A stretch of 64,000 bases of DNA. Source: Streptomyces hydrogenans. GTDB taxonomy: Bacteria > Actinomycetota > Actinomycetes > Streptomycetales > Streptomycetaceae. Under the pieces are notes generated by a model, which made no database searches, was not told the DNA's origin, and saw nothing but the letters and a program-made list of their open reading frames with translations. The stretch spans positions 1 through 64,000 of the forward strand of contig NZ_BNBS01000021.1 in assembly GCF_014656075.1 (NCBI RefSeq), in the 5' to 3' direction. How positions within the stretch are numbered: the stretch's first letter is position 1; each line of letters starts with the position of its first letter. The position numbers were made by a program, and so were the translations under genes. Positions 57,708-64,000 of this stretch are shown here, piece after piece.

Positions 57708-58343
57708 CTACGCCCGGCCCCGGACCAGGACGACCTCCAGGGTCCGGGGCCCGTGCACGCCCTCCACCCGGTCCAGCTCGATGTCGCTGGTCGCCGAGGG
57801 CCCCGAGATCCAGGTCAGCGGCCGTCGCGGGTCCAGCAGGGGCATCGCCTCCGGCACGGAGGCGACGACCTGCTCCTCGCGGACGACGCACACGTGCAGG
57901 TCCGGCACGAGGGTGAGGGCGCGCCGCCCCTGCCCCGGCCCGCCGTCGAGCACGATCGTGCCGGTCTCGGCGACCGCCAGCGCGCACCCGGTGACCACGG
58001 CGTCGACCGCGTCCAGGGCCGCCGGGGTGAGACGGCCGTCCGGTACGGCCTCCGCCGTCGCGTCGGCGAGCCATTCCGCCGGCAGCCCGTCCGGCACAAC
58101 GCACGTACGGGCTCCGCGCTCCTCCAGCCGCCGCGCGATCAGCGCGGCCAGCCCGGCCTCGTCGGTGCGGTGCACCCGGGCCCGGTAGTCGGCGAGGTTC
58201 TCGTGGAGCAGGTCGAGGACCGCCTCCGGGTCGTCCGGCGTGTGGCGGGTGAGGTACGCGCGGGTCACCTCCGGCGCCTCGGGCGCGTCCGCGACGGCGG
58301 ACCGGATGCGGGCGAGGATCCGCTCGCGGGAGTTCTGGCTCAT
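57708..58343 (-). CDS. lutC: lactate utilisation protein LutC
   Basis: A 211-aa LUD-domain protein, third subunit of the LutABC L-lactate dehydrogenase complex. It shows VTGCALAVAETGTIVLDGG, ALTLVPDLHVCVV and ISGPSATSDIELDRVEGVHG, the LutC/YkgG signature. ATG overlaps the LutB stop (ATGA). It is the last gene of the rhamnose operon and ends 7 nt from the convergent LacI gene, leaving no room for a separate terminator. Confidence 0.95.
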   Translation of the reverse strand: MSQNSRERILARIRSAVADAPEAPEVTRAYLTRHTPDDPEAVLDLLHENLADYRARVHRTDEAGLAALIARRLEERGARTCVVPDGLPAEWLADATAEAVPDGRLTPAALDAVDAVVTGCALAVAETGTIVLDGGPGQGRRALTLVPDLHVCVVREEQVVASVPEAMPLLDPRRPLTWISGPSATSDIELDRVEGVHGPRTLEVVLVRGRA

Positions 58344-59776
58344 GCGCGGTCTCCTGGGCGGTTCTTCTTCCACCAGTCCCGGAAGGGCTCGGCGGGCAGT
58401 TCGGGCAGGTCACGGCTCTCCGACCACTGGCGGGCGCCGGGGCCGGGAAGCCTCTTGGGGTGCAGCCCGCGCGTCCGCGACGCGACGCGCTCGCCCGCCG
58501 CCAGGACCCCGGGGTGGTCGAGGACCCAGGTGGCCGCCCTGACGGCGGCCTTCTCCAGCCGGTGCCCCGGCCCGCCCCGGTCGGCGACCCGCCCGCGCAG
58601 GTGCACCAGCACCTCCGGGATGTCGATGGCCACCGGGCACACCTCGTAGCAGGCCCCGCACAGCGAGGACGCGTACGGCAGCGAGGCGTCGACCTCGCTC
58701 GCCGTGCCGCGCAGCTGCGGGGTGAGGATCGCGCCGATCGGGCCGGGGTAGACGGAGCCGTAGGCGTGGCCGCCGGCCCGCTCGTACACCGGGCAGACGT
58801 TGAGGCAGGCCGAGCAGCGGATGCAGCGCAGCGCCTGCCGGCCGACCTCGTCGGCGAGGGCGTCGGTGCGCCCGTTGTCGAGCAGCACCAGGTGAAAGGC
58901 AGACGGCCCGTCGTCGTCCGTCGTCCCTGTCCACGTGCTCGTGTACGGGTTCATCCGCTCGGCCGTCGAGGAGCGGGGGAGCGTCTGGAGGAAGACCTCC
59001 AGGTCGCGCCAGGTGGGGACGACCTTCTCGATGCCGACGACGGAGATCAGGGTCTCGGGGAGGGTGAGGCACATCCGCCCGTTGCCCTCCGACTCGACGA
59101 CGACGAGGGTGCCGGTCTCGGCGACCATGAAGTTCGCTCCGGAGATCCCGACCTTGGCCCGCAGGAACTTCTCCCGCAGGTGCAGCCGGGCCGCCTCGGC
59201 CAGCTCGGCGGGGGAGTCGGAGAGCCCCTCGGGCGCGGGGCGGCCCCAACCGCCCATCGTCTCGCGGAAGATGTCCCGGATCTCGCCCCGGTTGCGGTGG
59301 ATGGCCGGCACCAGGATGTGCGAGGGCCGGTCCTCGCCGAGCTGCACGATCAGCTCGGCCAGGTCCGTCTCGTAGGCGCGGATCCCCTCGGCCTCCAGGG
59401 CCTCGTTCAGCCCGATCTCCTGCGTGGCCATCGACTTGACCTTGACGACCTCGCTCTCGCCTGTCGCCTTCACGAGGTCCGTGACGATCCGGTTGGCCTC
59501 GGCCGCGTCCGCCGCCCAGTGCACGGTGCCGCCCGCCGCCGTCACCGCCTCCTCCAGCCGGAGCAGGTACGTGTCGAGGTGACGCAGCGTCCGGTCCTTG
59601 ATCCGCTTCCCGGCCTCCCGCAGCTCCGCCCAGTCGTCCAGCTCCGCCACGGCCCGCGCCCGCTTGTCCCGGATCGTGTGCGTGGCGTGCCGCAGGTTGG
59701 CCCGCAGCCGCTCGTCCCGCACCGCCTCGCGCGCCGCCTCGGGAAAGGCGGGCATCCCCATGAAGACTCCGCTCAC
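58340..59776 (-). CDS. lutB: lactate utilisation iron-sulfur protein LutB
   Basis: A 478-aa LUD-domain iron-sulfur protein. The N-terminal LUD part has VKSMATQEIGLNEALEAEGI and SGANFMVAETGTLVV; the C-terminal part has two ferredoxin motifs, CIRCSACLNVCPVY and CGACYEVCPVAIDIP, for two 4Fe-4S clusters. The GTG start overlaps the LutA stop (GTGA). It transfers electrons from lactate oxidation to quinone or cytochrome acceptors. Confidence 0.95.
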   Translation of the reverse strand: MSGVFMGMPAFPEAAREAVRDERLRANLRHATHTIRDKRARAVAELDDWAELREAGKRIKDRTLRHLDTYLLRLEEAVTAAGGTVHWAADAAEANRIVTDLVKATGESEVVKVKSMATQEIGLNEALEAEGIRAYETDLAELIVQLGEDRPSHILVPAIHRNRGEIRDIFRETMGGWGRPAPEGLSDSPAELAEAARLHLREKFLRAKVGISGANFMVAETGTLVVVESEGNGRMCLTLPETLISVVGIEKVVPTWRDLEVFLQTLPRSSTAERMNPYTSTWTGTTDDDGPSAFHLVLLDNGRTDALADEVGRQALRCIRCSACLNVCPVYERAGGHAYGSVYPGPIGAILTPQLRGTASEVDASLPYASSLCGACYEVCPVAIDIPEVLVHLRGRVADRGGPGHRLEKAAVRAATWVLDHPGVLAAGERVASRTRGLHPKRLPGPGARQWSESRDLPELPAEPFRDWWKKNRPGDRA

Positions 59777-60489
59777 CGCCAGGGCTCCTCTTCCGTGCTC
59801 GCCAGGATCTCCGCCAGGTGCACCGCCCGCAGCGGCGCCCCCTGCCGGCTCAGCATGCCGCCGACGTGCAGCAGGCACGAGTTGTCCGCGCCGCACAGCA
59901 CCCCGGCGCCCGTCGACACCGCGTTCGCCACCTTGTCCGCGCCCATTGCCGCCGACACGTCCGGGTTCTTCACCGCGAACGTCCCGCCGAAGCCGCAGCA
60001 CTCCTCCGCCCCCGGCAGCTCCACCAGCTCCAGGCCCTTCACCGCCTCCAGGAGCCGGCGCGGCCGCTCGCCGAGCCCCAGCATCCGCAGCCCGTGACAG
60101 GACGGGTGGTAGGTGACCCGGTGCGGGAAGTGCGCGCCGACGTCGGTCACGCCGAGGACGTCCACCAGGAACTCCGTCAGCTCGTAGGTGCGCGGCCCGA
60201 GCGCCGCCGCCTCCGGACCGAAGGAGGGGTAGTGGTGGCGCACCATCGCCGCGCACGAACCCGAGGGGACGACCACGTGGTCGTACCCCTCGAAGGCGCG
60301 GACCGTGCGCCGTACCAGCGGCACGGTCTCCCGCCGGTAGCCGGTGTTGAACTGCGGCTGCCCGCAGCAGGTCTGCGCCGCCGGGAAGTCCACCTCCACG
60401 CCCAGCCGTTCGAGCAGCCGCACGGTGGCCACCCCCGTCGACGGGAAGACGGCGTCGTTGACGCAGGTGACGAAGAGGGCGACGCGCAT
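59773..60489 (-). CDS. lutA: lactate utilisation protein LutA (CCG-domain)
   Basis: A 238-aa heterodisulfide-reductase-like subunit with two CCG motifs, TCCGQPQFN and ECCGFGG, that ligate iron-sulfur clusters. CxxC-like VTCVNDAVFPSTG starts the protein. The ATG overlaps the rhamnulokinase stop by one base (TGATG). In this operon it would oxidise L-lactate produced from lactaldehyde. Confidence 0.95.
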   Translation of the reverse strand: MRVALFVTCVNDAVFPSTGVATVRLLERLGVEVDFPAAQTCCGQPQFNTGYRRETVPLVRRTVRAFEGYDHVVVPSGSCAAMVRHHYPSFGPEAAALGPRTYELTEFLVDVLGVTDVGAHFPHRVTYHPSCHGLRMLGLGERPRRLLEAVKGLELVELPGAEECCGFGGTFAVKNPDVSAAMGADKVANAVSTGAGVLCGADNSCLLHVGGMLSRQGAPLRAVHLAEILASTEEEPWR

Positions 60490-61976
60490 CAGCACTTCCT
60501 CGGGGACGGTTCGAGACGGGCGGCGGCCCGGTCCCAGACGGCACCGTCGCCCTGCGGCTCGTAGTGTCGCAGGGGCTGCGTCCGGGCGACCAGGCGACGC
60601 ACGGACGCCAGGTCGCCGACGAGACCCGCCGCCCGCGCCTGCACCAGCACGTTCCCCAGCGCCGTCGCCTCCACCGGGCCCGCCGTCACCGGCAGCCCGG
60701 TCGCGTCCGCCGTCCACTGGCACAGCAGCGCGTTCCGCGCGCCGCCGCCCACCAGGTGGATCCTGCGGACCTCCCGGCCGGACAGCTCGGCGGCCCGCCG
60801 CAGCGTCCGCCGGTGCGCCACGGCCAGCGACTCCAGGACGCAGCGCAGCACCGCCGCCGGAGTCACCGGCACCGGCTGCCCGGTGCGCCGGCAGAACTCC
60901 GCGATCCGCTCCGGCATGTCGCCGGGCGCCAGGAACTCCGGCGCGTCCGGATCGACCAGCGAGGCGAACGCCCGCTCCCGGGCCGCCTCTTCGAGCAGCG
61001 CGGGGAGGTCGACCGGGTGTCCCCGGCCCTCCCAGGTGCGCCGGCACTCCTCCCACAGCCAGAGCCCCATCACGTTCCGCAGGAACCGGACCGTGCCGTC
61101 CACCCCGCGCTCGTTGGTGAAGTTCGCGGCACGGGCCTCCTCGGTCAGCACCGGCCCCGGCAGTTCGAGCCCCGCCAGCGACCAGGTGCCGCAGGAGACG
61201 AACGCCACCGCCCCCGCCCCGGTGGCGGGCACCGCCACCACCGCCGACGCCGTGTCGTGCGAGGCGACCGTCGTCACCGGCGTCCCCGCCGCCAGCCCCG
61301 TGTGGGCGCGGACGTACGGCAGCAGGTGCCCCGCCGGATCGCCGGGCGCCCGCAGCGGCGGCAGCAGCCCCGGGTCGATCCCGAGCAGCCCGGTCAGCTC
61401 CCGCGACCACGTGCCGGTCCGCACGTCGAAGAGCCCGGTCGTCGACGCGTTCGTCTCCTCCGCGCCGACCGACCCCGTCAGCCAGTAGGTGAACAGGTCG
61501 GGCATCAGCAACAGGCGCTTCGCCGACGCCAGTTGGGCGCTTCCCGCCGCCGCGGCCAACTGGAAGACGGTGTGGAACGGCAGGTGCTGGAGACCCGTCG
61601 TCCGGTACAGCTCCGCCGCGCCCCCGACCCGCGCCCACACCTCCTCCGCGACCCCGTCCGTCCGCGCGTCGCGGTAGTGGTACGGCGCGCCGAGCAGCGC
61701 CCCGTCGGCGTCGAGCAGCCCGTGGTCCACCGCCCAGGTGTCCACCCCGACCGAGTCGACCGGACCCGAACGGGCCGCGGCCCGCAGCCCGTCGAGGATC
61801 CCCTGGTGCAGGGCGAGCGCGTCCCAGCGCAGCCCGTCCGGCAGCCGGACCGGCGTGTTGGGGAAGCGGTGCGCCTCGGTCAGCTCCAGGGTGCCGGCGC
61901 CGACCCGGCCGACCATCACCCGTCCGCTGGTGGCCCCGAGATCGGCCGCCGCGAACGTCCCGGTGCGCCCGCTCAC
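60489..61976 (-). CDS. rhaB: rhamnulokinase
   Basis: A 495-aa FGGY-family kinase that phosphorylates L-rhamnulose. Diagnostic RhaB features are AADLGATSGRVMVG, VGVDTWAVDHGLLD, YHYRDARTDG, HTVFQLAA, LLMPDLFTYWLTG and HLVGGGARNALLCQWTAD. GTG start in a GTGA overlap with the aldolase/dehydrogenase; the stop shares one base with the lutA start. Confidence 0.95.
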   Translation of the reverse strand: MSGRTGTFAAADLGATSGRVMVGRVGAGTLELTEAHRFPNTPVRLPDGLRWDALALHQGILDGLRAAARSGPVDSVGVDTWAVDHGLLDADGALLGAPYHYRDARTDGVAEEVWARVGGAAELYRTTGLQHLPFHTVFQLAAAAGSAQLASAKRLLLMPDLFTYWLTGSVGAEETNASTTGLFDVRTGTWSRELTGLLGIDPGLLPPLRAPGDPAGHLLPYVRAHTGLAAGTPVTTVASHDTASAVVAVPATGAGAVAFVSCGTWSLAGLELPGPVLTEEARAANFTNERGVDGTVRFLRNVMGLWLWEECRRTWEGRGHPVDLPALLEEAARERAFASLVDPDAPEFLAPGDMPERIAEFCRRTGQPVPVTPAAVLRCVLESLAVAHRRTLRRAAELSGREVRRIHLVGGGARNALLCQWTADATGLPVTAGPVEATALGNVLVQARAAGLVGDLASVRRLVARTQPLRHYEPQGDGAVWDRAAARLEPSPRKC

Positions 61977-64000
61977 CGCAGGAAGGCGGCGGCGACGCCC
62001 GCGTCGACGGGGATGTGGAGTCCGGTGGTGTGGGTGAGGTCGCCGCCGGTGAGGGCGAAGACCGCGTTGGCGACGTGCTCGGGGAGGACTTCGCGCTTGA
62101 GGAGGGTGCGCCGGGCGTAGAACTCGCCGAGCTTCTCCTCCTCGATGCCGTAGGTGGCGGCGCGCTGGGCGCCCCAGCCGGCGGCGAAGATCCCGGAGCC
62201 GCGCACCACGCCGTCGGGGTTGACGCCGTTGACCCGGATTCCGTGCTCGCCGAGCTCGGCGGCCAGCAGCCGCACCTGATGGGCCTGGTCGGCCTTGGTG
62301 GCCGAGTAGGCGATGTTGTTCGGCCCGGCGAAGACCGCGTTCTTCGAGGCGATGTAGACGATGTCGCCGCCGAGCCCCTGCGCGGTCATGATCCGGGCGG
62401 CCTCCCGGGAGACGAGGAAGGAGCCGCGGGCCATGATGGCGTGCTGGAGGTCCCAGTCGCGGGCGGTGGTCTCCAGGAGCGGCTTGGAGATGGAGATGCC
62501 GGCGTTGTTGACGACGAGGTCGACGCCGCCGAAGGCGAGGACGGCCTGGCGGAACGCGGCGGCGATCTGCTCCTCGGAGGTGACGTCGACCGTGACCGCC
62601 ACGGCCTTGTCGGGACCGCCGAGCTCCTCGGCGACCGCCTCGGCGTTCTCGCCGTTCAGGTCGGCGACGACCACGCAGGCCCCTTCGGAGACCAGCCGCT
62701 GCGCGATGGCCCTGCCGATGCCCGATCCGGCGCCGGTCACCAGGGCCACCCGGGTGGCGAGGGGCTTCGGCTTCGGCATCCGCCGCAGCTTGGCCTCCTC
62801 CAGCTCCCAGTACTCGATGCGGAACTTCTCCGCCTCCTCGATGGGGGCATAGGTGGAGACGGCCTCGGCGCCGCGCATCACGTTGATCGCGTTGACGTAG
62901 AACTCGCCCGCCACGCGCGCGGTCTGCTTGTCCTTGCCGAAGGAGAACATGCCGACCCCGGGCACCAGCACGATCGCCGGGTCGGCGCCCCGCATCGGCG
63001 GCGAGTCCGGCAGGGCGTGCCGGCGGTAGTAGGCGGCGTACTCCTCGCGGTAGGCGGCGTGCAGGGCGCGCAGCCGGGTCACGGTCTCGTCCAGGGGGGC
63101 CGTGGGCGGCAGGTCGAGGACGAGGGGGCGGACCTTGGTGCGCAGGAAGTGGTCGGGGCAGGAGGTGCCGAGGGCGGCCAGGCGCGGGTGCTCCGCGCGG
63201 GCCACGAAGTCCAGGACGGCGTCCGCGTCGGTGAAGTGCCCGACCTGGGGCCGGTCCTGGGAGGCGATGGCCCGGACGTACGGGGCGAGCGCGGCGGCCC
63301 GCTCGCGCCGTGCCTCCTCCGGCAGCGGCGCGCGGCCCTCGACGACGGGCCCGAAGGGCTCCGGGCGGCCCCGCTCGGCGAGGAAGGACTCCGCCGTGCG
63401 GATCATCCACAGGGCGCGGGTCTCGCACTCCTCGGAGGTGGCGCCCCAGGCGGTGATGCCGTGCCCGCCGAGCACGACGCCGACGGCGTCCGGGTGGGCC
63501 TCCTTGATCGCCGCGATGTCCAGGCCGAGCTGGAAGCCCGGGCGCCGCCACGGCGCCCACGCCACCTTCCCGCCGTAGCACTCCGCCGTCAGCTTCTCGC
63601 CGTCGGCGGCGCAGGCCAGGGCGATGCCCGCGTCCGGGTGGAGGTGGTCGACGTGCGGCGCGTCGACCAGGCCGTGCATCGCGGTGTCGATCGACGGGGC
63701 CGCGCCGCCCTTCCCGTACAGGCAGTGGTCGAAGGCGGCGACCATCTCGTCCTCGCGCGCGACCCCGAGGTAGACGTCCTGGAGTGCCCGCAGGCGGTCG
63801 AGGCGGAGGACGGCGAGCCCGTCCTCGGTGAGGGTGCCGAGGTCGCCCCCGGAGCCCTTCACCCACATCAGCTCCACCTCGCCGCCGGTGACCGGGTCGG
63901 CGGCGGCGCCCTTGGCGGAGGCGTTGCCGCCCGCGTAGTTGGTGACGGTCGGGTCGGCGCCGAGGCGGTGGGCGCGCGCGAGGAGTGCGGCGACCTCGGG
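61973..64000 (-). CDS. bifunctional rhamnulose-1-phosphate aldolase/lactaldehyde dehydrogenase, 5' end outside window
   Basis: The 675 visible codons open at the window edge in frame. The N-terminal class II aldolase domain has NYAGGNASAK, VKGSGGDLGTL, and the zinc histidines in HVDHLHPD plus GGHGITAWG. The C-terminal SDR domain (from about 62740 leftwards) has GAGSGIGRAIA, NNAG and YSATK, and ends in AAAFLR. This two-domain enzyme (RhaD/RhaEW type) splits rhamnulose 1-phosphate into dihydroxyacetone phosphate and L-lactaldehyde and oxidises the latter to lactate. Rhamnose isomerase is expected just outside the window. Missing residues are probably few. Confidence 0.94.
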   Translation of the reverse strand, partial: PEVAALLARAHRLGADPTVTNYAGGNASAKGAAADPVTGGEVELMWVKGSGGDLGTLTEDGLAVLRLDRLRALQDVYLGVAREDEMVAAFDHCLYGKGGAAPSIDTAMHGLVDAPHVDHLHPDAGIALACAADGEKLTAECYGGKVAWAPWRRPGFQLGLDIAAIKEAHPDAVGVVLGGHGITAWGATSEECETRALWMIRTAESFLAERGRPEPFGPVVEGRAPLPEEARRERAAALAPYVRAIASQDRPQVGHFTDADAVLDFVARAEHPRLAALGTSCPDHFLRTKVRPLVLDLPPTAPLDETVTRLRALHAAYREEYAAYYRRHALPDSPPMRGADPAIVLVPGVGMFSFGKDKQTARVAGEFYVNAINVMRGAEAVSTYAPIEEAEKFRIEYWELEEAKLRRMPKPKPLATRVALVTGAGSGIGRAIAQRLVSEGACVVVADLNGENAEAVAEELGGPDKAVAVTVDVTSEEQIAAAFRQAVLAFGGVDLVVNNAGISISKPLLETTARDWDLQHAIMARGSFLVSREAARIMTAQGLGGDIVYIASKNAVFAGPNNIAYSATKADQAHQVRLLAAELGEHGIRVNGVNPDGVVRGSGIFAAGWGAQRAATYGIEEEKLGEFYARRTLLKREVLPEHVANAVFALTGGDLTHTTGLHIPVDAGVAAAFLR

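Noticed and set aside
1..64000. CRISPR array, insertion sequence, phage or tRNA gene
   Set aside because: No regularly spaced identical repeats, transposase motifs, phage genes or tRNA-like cloverleaf sequences were recognised.

Overview
The window is about 72% or more G+C, with many GTG starts, ATGA/GTGA stop-start overlaps inside operons and strong third-codon GC bias. Together with an Scr1-type HTH/DUF397 gene pair and sugar ABC importers that lack their own ATPase gene, this points to a chromosomal segment of a Streptomyces or close relative. No rRNA, tRNA, insertion sequence, phage or CRISPR element was seen. Most of the window is a chain of plant cell-wall polysaccharide utilisation loci, each with its own regulator, separated by a 9 kb stretch of unrelated single genes.

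Layout. 1-438: start of a PRC-barrel protein cut by the window edge. 557-10816 (minus strand): pectin/rhamnogalacturonan operon with two sugar permeases, a Gfo/Idh oxidoreductase, a DUF6807 protein, a GH43 enzyme, a solute-binding lipoprotein, a rhamnogalacturonan acetylesterase-like SGNH hydrolase, a PL1 pectate lyase and a CE8 pectinesterase. 10966-14464 (minus): GntR regulator, DHDPS-family 2-keto-3-deoxy-acid enzyme and IlvD/Edd sugar-acid dehydratase. 14819-17059 (plus): a YicI-type GH31 alpha-xylosidase. 17165-26065: unrelated genes (alpha/beta hydrolase, VOC, NmrA-like, hypotheticals, Scr1/DUF397 pair, secreted ChW-repeat protein, PPOX, sugar acetyltransferase, MFS exporter, lipoprotein). 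26218-38365: a divergent locus with a GH3 enzyme on the left and, on the right, a solute-binding protein, LplB/YtcP-type permeases, GH42 and GH95, closed by a LacI regulator. 38635-43313: a small monooxygenase, a U32 peptidase-like protein, then a zinc dehydrogenase and an enolase-superfamily sugar-acid dehydratase opposite an IclR regulator.

43342-57700 is the most coherent part. A ROK regulator stands opposite lactonase, KDPG/KDPGal aldolase, KDG/KDGal kinase, SDR dehydrogenase and DgoD-type galactonate dehydratase. This is a complete De Ley-Doudoroff (non-Leloir) galactose route. It lies back to back with a secreted GH53 endo-beta-1,4-galactanase, a GH42 beta-galactosidase, a sugar ABC importer and a second LacI regulator. 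The natural reading is that galactan is cut outside, imported as oligosaccharides, hydrolysed to galactose inside and then oxidised to pyruvate and glyceraldehyde 3-phosphate.

57708-64000 (minus) is a rhamnose operon: bifunctional rhamnulose-1-phosphate aldolase/lactaldehyde dehydrogenase (cut by the right edge), rhamnulokinase and LutABC lactate oxidation genes, linked by 1-4 nt overlaps. It would carry rhamnose, a major rhamnogalacturonan sugar, through lactate to pyruvate.

Operator-like palindromes recur: AGAAAGCGYTTTCTATC at 10878 and 14602; TCGAAGCGCTTCGA at 29122, 29295 and 38491; CGAACG-N-CGTTCG at 10912 and 42355; TGTGAACG-type sites at 53303 and 53393. They suggest cross-regulation between loci. 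All functional statements rest on motif recognition and gene context; no database search was possible.
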